From: Cymodocea nodosa
Lineage: Eukaryota; Streptophyta; Magnoliopsida; Alismatales; Cymodoceaceae
Reading direction: 5' to 3'
DNA length: 64,000 nt
NCBI GenBank assembly: GCA_036874045.1
Contig: CM072346.1
Location: 10,454,001-10,518,000, forward strand
Of the stretch, positions 1-10,263 are shown one piece after another. A model generated the notes under the pieces. It saw only the letters and a program-made list of their open reading frames with translations. It did not search any database and was not told the DNA's origin. Positions within the stretch are counted from its first letter, which is position 1; every line of letters begins with the position of its first letter. Position numbers and translations under genes: made by a program.

Positions 1-1
1 G

Positions 2-1889
2 GATTTTAGTAAGATTGCCCGTCCTTTAACTAGTTTATTATCAAAGGATCATAAGTTTGAATTCTCTAGAGAATGTCAAGATGCCTTTGATAAGCTTAAG
101 GGAGTCCTCACCTCAACCCTTATTGTGTATCCACCCGATTGGTCTCAACCATTCGAGTTCATGTGTGATGCATTAAATTATGCAATTGGTGTTGTGTTGG
201 GGCAAAGAATTGATAAATTACCTAGGGTAATCTATTATGCTACTAAAACTCTTAATGCAGCCCAATTGAACTATACAGTTACAGAGAAAGAATTTTTAGC
301 TATAGTTTTTGCTCTTGACAAGTTTAGATCTTATTTGCTAGGCTCTAAGTTATCACTTTCACTGATCATTCTGCCATCAAATATTTATTAGCTAAAAAAG
401 ATGCTAAGGCTAGATTAGTTAGATGGATTCTTCTCTTGCAAGAATTTGATATTTAGATAAAAGATAAGAAAGGATGTGAGAACGTAGTTGCTGACCACTT
501 GTCTCGTATTGTCACGCCTCAAGGGGAGTTACCCATTGATGAATCATTTCCTGATGAGCAGTTGATGGCTATAACTCTAATCCCTTGGTTTGCAGATATT
601 GTGAATTATCTTGTGACAAAATGACTACCTAGCAATTGGTCAAGGCAAGATATTAAGAGATTTTTAGCTAGGGTCAAAGAATTTTATTGGGATGACCCCT
701 ATCTTTATAAGTTAGGCCTTGATTTGATTTTGAGGAGATGCATCCCAGATATGGAAATTTATAGTGTGCTATCTTTTTGTCATGACCAACCTGTTGGTGG
801 TCATCTTAACCCTATTAAGACTGCAACTAAAGTTCTTCAATGTGGTTTTTTCTGGCCCACATTGCATAAAGATGCATACTTCTATGTTAAGAATTGTAGA
901 GATTGTCAAAAAGCGGGAAGATTGACTAGAAGAAATATGATGCCGCTTACACCAATTATTGAAGTTGAAGTATTTGACGTGTGGGGTATTGATTTCATGG
1001 GACCCTTCCCTAATTCTGGAGGTTATTTGTATATTCTGTTAGCTATTGATTATGTGTCCAAATGGGTTGAAGCTATTCCCACACGGACTTGTGATTTTAA
1101 GGTAGTAATAAATTTTATTAAGAGCAACATTTTTGCTAGATTTGGCATTCCTAGAGCAATCATTAGTGATAGGGGAACACACTTTAATAATAGAAATTTT
1201 GAAGTATTAATGAAAAAATTTGGAGTAAACCATAAAATGACAACCCCCTATCACCCACAAACCAATGGACAAGTAGAAAATGCCAATAAGCAAATTAAGC
1301 AAATTTTGTAAAAGATAGTTGGAAAGACAAGAAAAGATTGAGCAGAAAAGTTAGATGAGGCATTATGGGCTTATCGGACTGCTTTTAAGTCTATTTTAAA
1401 TATGTCTTCATATAGAGTAGTGTTTGGAAAGGCATGTCATTTACTAGTAGAGCTTAAGCATAAGGCAAGATGGGTTATTCAAAGACTCAACTTGGATTTA
1501 AAGGTTGCTGGTAAGAAAAGAAATTTTCAATTGACTGAATTAGAAGAAATACGGAGAGAGGCATATGAGAATTCATGGATAGCTAAAGAAAAGAGTAAAG
1601 TATTTCATGATAAAAAGCTCTTCCGTAAGAATTTTGAAGTAGGGCAGTAGGTATTGCTGTATATTTCTAGACTACATCTATTTCCTAGTAAGTTAAGATC
1701 ACGGTGGATAGGACCTTTTTGGTAAAAAGTACATTTCCTCATGGAGTAGTGGAGATTGAAAACCCTAAGAGTGGGGATGTTTCTAAGGTCAATGGCCACC
1801 GTTTAAAACCTTTCCTGCAGCAAAGATTATTTGGCCATGGAGAGAATATTGTTTTAATCGATGCTGTCTATGCTGAATCTGATAATTAG
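2..1889 (+). pseudogene. pol 3' portion: RT end, RNase H, integrase (element A)
   Basis: The reading frame opens with [10 protein letters not shown], the end of the RT connection region, then RNase H (FMCDALNYAIGVVLGQ near 160-205; TEKEFLAIVFALDKFRSYLL near 280-345). A frameshift near 345-355 falls just before the TDHSA-like RNase H segment, and in-frame stops follow near 455, 622, 1308, 1340 and 1648. Integrase starts near 750 with its HHCC zinc finger (H-x7-H, then CRDC). The catalytic triad is visible as D in [10 protein letters not shown] in ISDRGTHF and E in YHPQTNGQVENANKQI. The C-terminal part runs to DAVYAESDN at 1889. Several disruptions make it non-functional. The product would have handled reverse transcription and integration in a virus-like particle. 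Confidence 0.9.
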
Positions 1890-2091
1890 TGCTCTTTTGT
1901 TTTTCTTTTTATTAGTTTTAGATGTAATTACTCTTATTTCTTTTTGTTGATTTTGTCATTATGTACATCTTGTTTTTCAATTATGTACTTACCCATCTAA
2001 CATGCAGGTGTTGGGATCAAAGACTATTCCACTATAAGTGTCATTTGTACCTTTTTCTATAAAAATATTTCTTTTGTGATATTGTTAGTGT
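1890..2091 (+). promoter_or_regulatory. integrase-gag spacer with a splice-acceptor-like site
   Basis: This spacer is very rich in T, especially 1890-1985, and ends in a CAG at 2005-2007 followed by GTGTTGGG. A U-rich tract before an AG is what plant 3' splice sites look like. An acceptor here would let a spliced RNA place the downstream gag ORF first. The CTAAC at 1997-2001 is too close to the AG to be the branch site. This is a proposal from sequence only, with no transcript evidence. Confidence 0.35.
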
Positions 2092-3489
2092 ATGCAATCT
2101 TCTAAATGGGTGAGAGATAGTGCATCTAGGTTAATTAGACAACCCCCTTTAGAAGAAGAAGTTAGTGTATTAGAAGAGCCTGTAAGGATGGGAGACCAAG
2201 GTATAAACCAACAATTACCTTCTCTTGAGGACATCTGCTATCCTCAAATACATGACCATCCCTCTTGTCTTATATTACCTCAAGTAGATGGACATAAATT
2301 TCAATTGCATATGAATTATGTCAATCAGTTGCCTAGATTTCATGGACTAGATAAGGAAGATGCATATGCATTTCTAAATGACTTTAATGATGTTTGCAAC
2401 ATGATTAATCTACCTGAAGTACCTGTAGATGCAATAAAGTTGAGATTTATTCCTTTCGCTCTTCGAGATGATGCAAAGCTATGGTTGAACACCCTTCCTG
2501 TTAATTCCATTTGTACTTGGACTGATTTTTGTGCTGTCTTTATTAAGAAATTTCATCCTTTGCATAAGACCATTCAAGCTAAGAATGCTATTCTAAACAT
2601 CTGCCAACAAACCAATGAACCTTTTTGGAAATATTTTGAACATTTCAATAGATTAGTGGCAAGATGTCCTAATCATGGTCTACCTAAATCAAGACAGTGT
2701 CAAGTAATCTATGAAGGATTGGATTATCAGACCAAGTTGATGTTAGAATCTGTATGTCCTGGACGATTCATGAGATTAGATGAAGTCAGTGCATGGGATA
2801 GACTTGTGGACCTTGCTGAGAGAACAATGGAAATGGAAAGTTCATCAGATAGAACATTTGATAGAACTTTGGCAAGGGGAATGCACACAGTAGACCCCAT
2901 GGTAGGCATGGAAGCTAGGATGTCGTCCATGGTTAAAAAAGTAGAAGATCTGATTATAAGTCAACAAAAGGGAAAAGATAAAGTGATTGAAGTCAAGTGT
3001 ATAGCATGTGGAATTCCTGGGCACATCATGGAAGAATGCCCTGCAATGCAAGGACAATAGTTTGAGGAAGTCAATGCCATTGGTATGGGACAAGGGTCAT
3101 TCCAACCGTCATCACACTATACTCTAGGATGGAGAAACCATCCTAATTTTTCGTGGTGACAACTGCAAGCACCTAGAAACCGTACTGAGCATCATGGACC
3201 CACTCAGCCAAATTTAAGTGATAGAATGTCTGCTTTGGAGAAAAGATTCACTGAAATGGAGAAAGGGATTCAATCCCTAATTCAAGTTAGCGGACAAGTA
3301 AATCCCATTTTAGCTAGCCATGACCAAATCATTAAGGGATTAGAAGCAAAGTTTGATAGGTTGTCTACTTCATCTGGAGGTAGAGCACGGGGAGAATTAC
3401 CAAGTAACACTGTACCAAATCCCCGCTTGGCAGGTGTGCTTTTGGCACAAGGAGAGACTTCAGGAACTAACCCTTCACCATCTGCATGA
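2092..3489 (+). pseudogene. gag: capsid plus CCHC zinc knuckle (element A)
   Basis: One frame runs 466 codons with two in-frame stops (TAG at 3058-3060, TGA at 3157-3159). The retrotransposon gag capsid region lies near residues 75-200 (LPRFHGLDKEDAYAFLNDF; IKLRFIPFALRDDAKLWL; TWTDFCAVFIKKFHPLH). A CCHC knuckle has Cys303, Cys306, His311 and Cys316. Past the first stop the frame continues through a WRNHPNFSW motif and a coiled-coil-like stretch (3226-3380) to ELPSNTVPNPR, the segment that in Athila gag usually leads toward protease; here it simply terminates. It follows integrase by 200 bp on the same strand, the reverse of the usual order. The ATG at 2092 opens the frame. Confidence 0.85.
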
Positions 3490-3883
3490 GTAGATATAAA
3501 AAAAAAAAAAAAAAAACAAAAAATTCTTTTTGTTAGTATTTTTATTCTTAATCGCATGCTATAGTTCTATTTATATAAATTTCTTTTCTGTTTTGATATG
3601 TTTGTTAGTTTTGTAGTTATTATTTTCCTTCATCAAGCAAGGTACGCACTCTTCACCTTATTTCTATATGATGCATTTGAATGATACATGTATTGAACAT
3701 TATTTCTTCAGCATACTACTCAATCTCCATTGTATGTTTTAGGAATAATACAATTTAACTTTACACATGTGCATATGGATTACATGCTAGGTATGGGGGT
3801 GTAATCTGTCCTTGCTTGTCATAGTTTGTTTCTTTTATTTTTGTCGTCTTCGTGCTTTTTATCTTATTGCCTAAATACTTTCT

Positions 3884-3925
3884 TTTACATTGGGGACAAT
3901 GCAAAATTTAGGTATGGGGGGAGGC
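3884..3925 (+). promoter_or_regulatory. internal polypurine tract with short dyad (element A)
   Basis: A small inverted repeat, CATTG-GGGA-CAATG, precedes GCAAAATTTAGGTATGGGGGGAGG. The same block, almost letter for letter, lies in B copy 2 at 51569-51611 and inverted in B copy 1 near 13635-13675, although the two families differ elsewhere. It lies 1.15 kb before the tract that abuts the LTR, so it may act as a second plus-strand primer. Confidence 0.55.
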
Positions 3926-5046
3926 ATTTGACGATAGTTTTTTTTTTCAATTTTGTACTTTTTCTTGTTTATTTTGTTTTATAAATGCTCATAGGCCCTA
4001 ATGGATAGAGTTCTTTTAGGTATAATTGAGACCTAAAAGTGAATCCTTTAGGAAAGAAACCTTGAACCTTAAGGGGAGGAGAAGAATAAAATTCAAAACC
4101 ATCCATATTTTTGAGCTTATATGTAGTATTGCACTTACATGAGGCCTTGACTAGGAAGGAACCACTCCTCTTGAAGGGAACCTTAGGTAAAAACTTAGGA
4201 ATATACCTTGGGGTTGTCCTATGAGAAGGGTAGAATAAAATGACTAAGGTAAAATTGCCCGTTCCTACACAATGATGTGGGAGGCACTCTTAAGGGTAGA
4301 GGGCTAGGGAGAGAAAAAAAAAAAAAAAAACAAGAAAAAAGAAAAAAAGAAAAGAAAAGAAAAAGTAGAAGAGAGATTGATTACTTGTTCTTACAAAAGC
4401 TACTGAGTAATCGGTCAACTTTCCCCTAAGTAAGGGATTGTGGTTGCGTAAAAAGGTGCTGGAGTAGGAGGTAATAAAAAAGAGAGAAAAAAAAGAGAAA
4501 AAAAAAGAGAGTCAAAATAAAAGGATAATGGACTCAAGGATAGACCTTTGGGATTACCTAGGTAACTTGGAGGGAGTTGAGTAGGTTATTTCTTAGTCTT
4601 GGCCAATTTCACATACACCTATTTATATAGTACTTTACTTTCTTAGGATGGAAATTGAATGATTATTTGAATCCAATCTAGAAAGGTGAGAGGTGATTGA
4701 ATAAAGGTGAAGCTAATAGGTTAAGACTACTTAAGAGCAACTTTATCCATGTTTAGGAAACCAAGAGCATATTTTTGTTGTTTTTATCTTTTAATTGTGT
4801 TGTTTTATGTTATGTTTTGGATTTTGTGGGTATATCCGCTGAAAACCCTCTAGAGACACAACTCCACCACTAGGGTGACCTAGGGGTTTAAAGGCTTGCT
4901 ACACATGCTAAGTGTAGTCGTGATCCCTACGAAAGTGGCCTAGGCTAGTTTTATTTTTGTTATTTATTTCTTAGTTCATTTGTTTTTGGTTTTTATTGAA
5001 TGTGCTTTTATATGGGCTTTGTGTTATCATTGTTTAGTTTTAGTCC

Positions 5047-5081
5047 TTTGCTAAGGGACTAGCAAAGACTAGGTATGGGGG
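5047..5081 (+). promoter_or_regulatory. 3' polypurine tract with preceding hairpin (element A)
   Basis: TTTGCTA and TAGCAAA (5047-5053 and 5060-5066) form a 7-bp stem around AGGGAC. They are followed by AGGTATGGGGG directly against the LTR start at 5082. The tract primes plus-strand DNA synthesis. The same hairpin and tract precede the B-family LTR at 52949. Confidence 0.75.
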
Positions 5082-7069
5082 TGTGTAAAGTATCAATTTG
5101 TGCATTTTATATATGTTAATTCATGCATGTTAAGGATTATAAGTCATCATTATATATGTTCTTATAAAGGATTACATGAAAATCATATTTTTAGACATAT
5201 GCATGAATTAGGGATTAAATAGTTGATAATGTACAAATTTATCCTTTATCAATTAAACACCTAGTCAATAGCCCTTGTATTAGACATAATTCTTATAATT
5301 CTTCAATGTATGACTTTATATACATTGTATGATTGCCAAATCACTTAAATATGATGTTAAACTAAAGAACTTTAAGTAATTCATGTATGTACATGTGAAA
5401 AAGTTGTAGACCAAAACCTTCCTAATTTGGCAACTTTCCATATATGGCAACTCATGCATGCATGTATACTATATTTGCATCATATGATTTATATTCAATG
5501 TATATGTGCATCCAACTTGGTTTTGAGTTTTATAGGTCAATAAATCATGAAATCAAGGTGGATTAAAGAAGAAAAAACGTGGGCCATTGGATGCAACTTA
5601 TTGGAGCCCAAGCAACAAAAGCCTAGAGTATTTAAAGTGTTTGACCACTCAATTCTAGGCTATCTCCTCCTCTTCCAACACATTGCAGCCGGCGGTTCTA
5701 GCCATTCCAACATCTCCATCCGGAAAGTCTCATCTTCCCCTTGATCTTGAACAAGCTCCCTTCAAGAATGGTGAGCTTTGGCATCTTCCACTCCTAGAAG
5801 ACACCTTCTCTTCAATTCAGACGGCCATACGCTACGATCTCCTTGGGTGTTCATCTTGGTGGATTAGGAGGCTCGTGTGACTGATTTGGAGTGGAGTAGA
5901 AGCTTCACTTGGACGTGCTACAGGTGGTGACAGCCCTGTAGAGCATCGATTTCAAGGACTTTGGGGAGTCATTGCTTGAAGAAACGTGGAGGATTAAAAG
6001 GTATGATGGAAAGGAGAGATCCTCATACTAGTTTTCATGTTTTACAATTTTATATGTATGAGTATAGTTTGAGTATGTGGAAGAACGAAATTCTATACAT
6101 AAATCTTTGTTTCAAATGTTCTAAATTAAAGATTATATATTGTTTTGATGTTAATTGATATCAGGATTGAGTTCATATCATATGTTTCGTGTGAATGAAT
6201 GTGATGATGTGAATTGTGAAGGCAGTTTTCCTTTTCTTAGATGGCCAGAATGTTAGTAGCTTTTCTTCGAATTGTATGCACTTGTTCGTCGTCTCTAAAT
6301 TCTGTTTTTTGTTTCGTTTTGTAAGTATAATGAGTGTAGAACAAGTTTACAAAGTTTTAGAATTTTTTCCGAAGATTTTTGATTTTATTTTGTGAAGGTA
6401 TCAGCGGTTTTGAGTCTCTGTCGAGTGCTAGTTTTTAGCTCGACGCCTGTGCTATCCTTGTGTCATGTATTTTGTGGAATTCAGTTCTGTAAATTTTCCT
6501 TGTTAGTGTAATGGATCTACTTTCAAGGCGCGCTTATTTCATAGCATTTCATGAATATTTGACAGAGATTTGATTTTTGAACCGAAGGTGCGTTTTTGGA
6601 AAGTTTCCATAATCGTCTATGCCCCTTTCTTAAATAAGATATTTCTAGCGTTTTAAGTTGATTTAATCTACGAAATCACAGCCATTTGAAAGATATTCCG
6701 AGGATCTTTCCAACCGTTATTTATTCTAGATTTTTAAACGTTCAAGTTGGAAGTTATTGGAGTTAAAAGTCGAGCATAAATTCTATGATTTCCAGATTAA
6801 TACTCATTGATTTCTTGAATATCTTATCATAACTAATTGGATTTTGGGGTAATCTTATAAACCTTAATTGTGCTACGAATTTTGTATATTAATATTATGT
6901 AATTAGAGTTTAATTATGAATTAGTTTAATGTGGATATTTAATCAGATAATCATTTTAATAAAATTATTTAAGACAAACTCCTTGTGGATTCAACTCGTA
7001 CTTGCATATGCTTATTACAATGGGCACCGTGCGTTTGCGGTTATAAATGTAAAATTTGCGTTTTTGCCA
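5082..7069 (+). repeat. 3' LTR of element A
   Basis: It starts TGTGTAAAG right after the polypurine tract and ends near a CA at about 7069. The closing part (CTTGTGGATTCAACTCGTACTTGC near 6980, then CACCGTGCGTTTGCGG near 7025) has the same layout as the end of the B-family LTRs (GTGGGATCGACCTGTACTTGC, CACTGTGCACTTGCAG). A TATTTAAAG at about 5628 is a possible promoter TATA. ORFs inside are short and look like chance. The sister LTR is outside the window, so the right edge is approximate. Confidence 0.7.
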
Positions 7070-8262
7070 TTATTTTAATAATACATAAAAGCGTTTACAC
7101 ATTCCTCTTCAAATGAAATATCTTCAAAATTCATAGACTTAATGTCTATGTCATAAAAAATGTCATCAAAATTGATATCATTTATATATATATCATCAAA
7201 ATTTCCTACATGTTCTCTTTCTGTAGGAAAAGAATGTTGGCATGCAACATGATGTGAAAAACTGTCTATTATATTAAAAGAAACATTATGCACTAATGTG
7301 ACACAATACCTTAGAGTGTATGCTTGTAATCCGACATTTGTCACATCTACTAGGATTCCTGAAACAAAATCCTGTCCAGCTTGTGCAATGGAACATAGTT
7401 TTCCATTTTTCAACGATTCTTCTCTTTGTTGCAATATGCCTTGTACACCTGTAGTTAGTTCAAAATATTCTAATGTCTTCTTTTTTTTTCGACTATATGT
7501 TTGTAGTGTTTTTGGTTGTTTAGGAGGTTTTAAAGTTTTCTTACTTTCTCTTGCTAAAGGCACCTATGGTCTTGATGGTCATTCACTATGATGCCTAGGT
7601 TGCAATAATGGAATATAGAGTTTTAAACTCTCAACCTCTGCCACTTTTAGTTGATAAACTTTTTGTCCTTCACTTTAAAGCCCCATTTTCCAATGGCAGT
7701 TCTAATTCCCTGTTGGCATTTTCTATCATTGGTCCCTATTTCTTTCCATAATAAGTAATAGACTGTACCAAATTTTCAGGTACTTGTTCAGAACTTGTAA
7801 CAACCTCAGGGTTAGGTTGTAAAGTTCATTTCCACATTTGTAACGTAGAATGTTCTGTCTATTTTAGTCTAAACTGTGTTTCTGCATAATTTTGGATAAA
7901 TTTCCAACTAAAAATTTTCTCGTCTTGAACAGCTTTTCTAATTTCATGTATGTTGAGTATTTTTGTTTTTATGATGTGTGCTGAATGAAAATAATCATAT
8001 TTGCTCAATTACTATTGCTTGTGAAAAGAAATTAAAATCATCAATTAAAACAGAAAAAGCTTACTGATATAAATACTTGTCTGTATTGGATCTGAAGTTA
8101 ATAACTAGTCGTTTCGTTGCATTAATTTCTCATTTAGCTAAACGTTACGTTAACGTGTGTTTTTAATGAAAAGCATGATATGTTTTAATGTTATATCTTC
8201 TGTATCATGAACAGTGCACGTTTAGACAACTCATTAAGTTAGAGTTTTGTTTGTATAGAGGT

Positions 8263-8533
8263 CACGTGAGAACTCGTTAAGTTAGATGCTTAAAGGTTAA
8301 AATAGGTCACGTGATAACTCGTTAAGTTAGTGAGTAAAAGAAGAGACGAACTCGTTAAGTTAGTGTTATACATGTGGTGAAATTATAAGTTACGAATGTT
8401 GTATTGTATCACGTGAGGTGCACATGTTTAACTCGTTAAGTTAACATAACTAAATGTGTTGAGTTGCTATATTGAACACTAAGGCAACGCGTTAGGTTAG
8501 CGTTATAAACTTAAGTTGTTATTTTTGCACGTG
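8263..8533 (+). promoter_or_regulatory. G-box and AACTCGTTAAGTTAG cluster in the solo LTR
   Basis: CACGTG occurs at 8263-8268, 8308-8313, 8410-8415 and 8528-8533. The word AACTCGTTAAGTTAG or a close variant sits just after the first two and again near 8350 and 8431. CACGTG is the core bound by plant bZIP and bHLH factors. The repeated pairing looks like promoter architecture; binding is inferred. Confidence 0.45.
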
Positions 8534-8570
8534 GTAAAATTCTTATTATAAAAACATTTGTTTATTACTG

Positions 8571-8684
8571 GTTCATTGAGTTATCATAACACAACGGAAA
8601 TGGTTCGTTGAGTTATCATAACACAACGGAGATGGTTCGTTGAGATAGCATAACACCACGGACTTAGTTCGTTGAGTTAGCTAC
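8571..8684 (+). repeat. 32-bp tandem array in the solo LTR
   Basis: Units starting GTTCRTTGAGTTA lie at 8571, 8603, 8635 and 8667, an exact 32-bp spacing. Each contains a CGTTGAGTTA-like half and an ACACAACGG or ACACCACGG half, so units can pair as imperfect hairpins. The LTR at 35636-37308 carries the same array inverted with five units. Confidence 0.8.
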
Positions 8685-9303
8685 AGTACTTGTCATATGA
8701 AATGGCACATGAGGAACTCGTTAAGTTAGAAACGTTAAGTTATATATATACTTGTGTTACTCGTTTAGTTAACATTAAAGGTAAGATTTTCGTCACTAAA
8801 GATTTGAAGTATCAGAAGAAAGCAAATTCGGTGAAGCATGAAAAGACAAGATATTCGTCACTAAAGAATTGCTGAAGAATAAAAAGAAGAAGAAGAAAGA
8901 TCTCAAACAGGGAGAAAAGTTTTAAATTCCGCAAATTAGTTTTCTCTGTTTGTAGTTATGAAATTGTTTAGATGATACATGGTATCGAAATATAATTACA
9001 TCTATAATTTCTAAGGAGAATTGAATTGTATATTGTAATTGAAACCTTGAATAAAAATGATTTTATGAAAACCATGTCTCGACTTGTTTTTGTGTTTTAA
9101 AGTTTCAATTATATTTCTGAAAATATTAAAGATACACAATTCACCCCCCTCTTGTGTAGCCATACGATCCTACAATGTAGTACTTCATTAGAAAAAGTAT
9201 ACCTTGAGTAAATGTCGTTGATCTCATTTTCTATCTTCTGAAGTTTCATCTCTCTTTTCTACACTTTTGTCATTCTACCACGTCGTCGTATAGGTCTTGA
9301 CAT

Positions 9304-10263
9304 TGTCAATTAATCTTCATTGTTCACTATAGAACTTAGTGGAAGTAAAGATTGTGAAACTAGGGTTTTACTAAGGTAGAAATACGAAAGGTTGTCAGTA
9401 AAACATTTATAACTCTTCAAGTTTATAAACGGATAAATGGATTCAACCATTGAAATCATAAATATAAGATCCATTACTGATAAATAACTTGAATGCTTGC
9501 AATAACTATATGAGTTTTACAACCGACAAAAGTAGAAGACTTAGCGTAACTGTTCGTGTAAAGAAAATAACTACGGGCTAAGTGAAAATGAGAAAACTCG
9601 AAGACTTATGATAACTATTTGAGTTTTGTGAGCAGTAAAACACATAACTATACGACAAACTAGAATAGTTATTGCCAGATTTTAAGTCTTTCAAAAAAAA
9701 AAAAGTAATATTAAGTTAACTATTCGAGTTTCTCGGATGGATATGTGAAAAAGTCGAAGACTTAAGCATAACTATTCAAGTTTCAACATGAGACATACTA
9801 AAACAATTAAATTCAACATGTGCATAATTCTAACTTAAGGAGTTCAGATATTTTCGGATACTTACAAACCTAACTATCTAATGCTCAGATGCATTTCGGA
9901 TAGTTACCAGATAACTTACTGAACGTTCACTTAAGGTATGCATTAAGGTTTCAACATGTGTACTTTAGGAAATAAGAAAATATTCTTTTAATCCTTTAAA
10001 ACATAACTATCCAATATATACAATACAACTTTCTGAAATAACAGAAAATTCAAGGACTTAAGAATTAAAAAGCCTGTAATTCACCGATAGTTCAGAAATG
10101 TACTTAATTAATGTTAATTTCCTGAAATTATGTAGATTCTTCCATTAAAGCATATAATAGTGCAATTTGAACATAATTGTTGAATTCTCATATGATAAAT
10201 TGCTCCCCTTACATAAATGTAGTCTAGAGAATTTATGGCATACTTAATATTAGGTTGCCAAGT
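9304..10263. other. mosaic of old LTR fragments between the solo LTR and B copy 1
   Basis: No gene. About 9370-9780 repeats words such as ACTCGAAGACTTA and AACTATTCGAGTTT that are also common in the copia LTR at 34163-35376, but I cannot align it end to end. About 9790-10200 matches the minus-strand TG-end of B-family LTRs (TTTCGGATAGTTA, then CATATAATAGTGCAA) with extra divergence. Copy 1 of B inserted at 10263/10264. Confidence 0.5.

Larger units (their letters stand above)
3490..5081 (+). other. 3' untranslated region of element A
   Basis: I see no gene here. It holds a run of A at 3499-3517, A/G-rich low-complexity tracts (4313-4375, 4478-4515), three copies of the word AGGTATGGGG (near 3790, 3910 and 5071), and a stretch at 4380-4450 with a related minus-strand copy at about 28380-28450. 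Long noncoding 3' regions of this kind are usual in Athila-type elements. Confidence 0.7.
1..7069 (+). mobile_element. Ty3/gypsy Athila-like retrotransposon, element A (5' part outside window)
   Basis: The order on the plus strand is end of reverse transcriptase, RNase H, integrase, gag, about 1.6 kb of noncoding DNA, polypurine tract, 3' LTR. The protein similarity to the B elements further right is clear but the sequences are well diverged, so this is a separate family. The unusual point is that gag lies after integrase. Its 5' half is outside the window, so I cannot say whether a second gag exists upstream. The right end is set where LTR-like sequence stops (a CA near 7069) just before an unrelated minus-strand ORF; no target duplication can be checked. 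Confidence 0.85.
7951..9174 (+). repeat. solo LTR, copia-type family E, with 5-bp target duplication
   Basis: It begins TGTTGAGTAT and ends GATCCTACA, and is flanked by perfect ATGTA repeats (7946-7950 and 9175-9179). No internal region is attached, so it is a solo LTR left after recombination between two LTRs. The same family recurs inverted at 35636-37308, with long stretches nearly identical, for example around the CTAAACAATTTCATAACTAC block. Inside are four CACGTG G-boxes, several AACTCGTTAAGTTAG words and a 32-bp-period array (8571-8684). Confidence 0.9.
7075..9303 (-). pseudogene. decayed gene of unknown family, split by a solo LTR
   Basis: Read on the minus strand, an ATG at 9301-9303 begins MSRPIRRRGRM. 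The reading continues, with stops, to 9175, is interrupted by the solo LTR 7951-9174, and resumes through 7950-7564 with more stops. It ends in an open stretch of 162 codons (7563-7075). The last part has a basic, Lys/Pro-rich segment (SKKTLKPPKQPKTLQTYSRK) and a C-terminus rich in Asp, Ile and Phe (7250-7080). I cannot assign a family. It is not recognisable as gag, pol or a common transposase. It starts just beyond the LTR of element A and is not part of that LTR. It could be a host gene fragment or an old ORF of another mobile element. Confidence 0.4.

Noticed and set aside
1997..2001. CTAAC as the branch site of the element A acceptor
   Set aside because: It is only about 5 nt from the AG, too close for lariat formation; another branch point would be required.
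3499..3517. Long A-run as the tail of a LINE or processed gene
   Set aside because: It lies between gag and the polypurine tract of element A, with no target duplication; similar A-runs occur in the B 3' UTRs.
5547..6158. Three short plus-strand ORFs of 61-66 codons in the LTR of element A
   Set aside because: They overlap in different frames inside an LTR, match nothing I know and have no counterpart in the other LTRs.
7075..7563. Assigning the unknown minus-strand ORF to a pararetrovirus
   Set aside because: I saw no movement-protein, coat-protein or polymerase motif that would support this.
8571..8684. Regular 32-bp repeats as a possible CRISPR array
   Set aside because: There are no unique spacers between repeats, the units run head to tail, and the context is a plant LTR.
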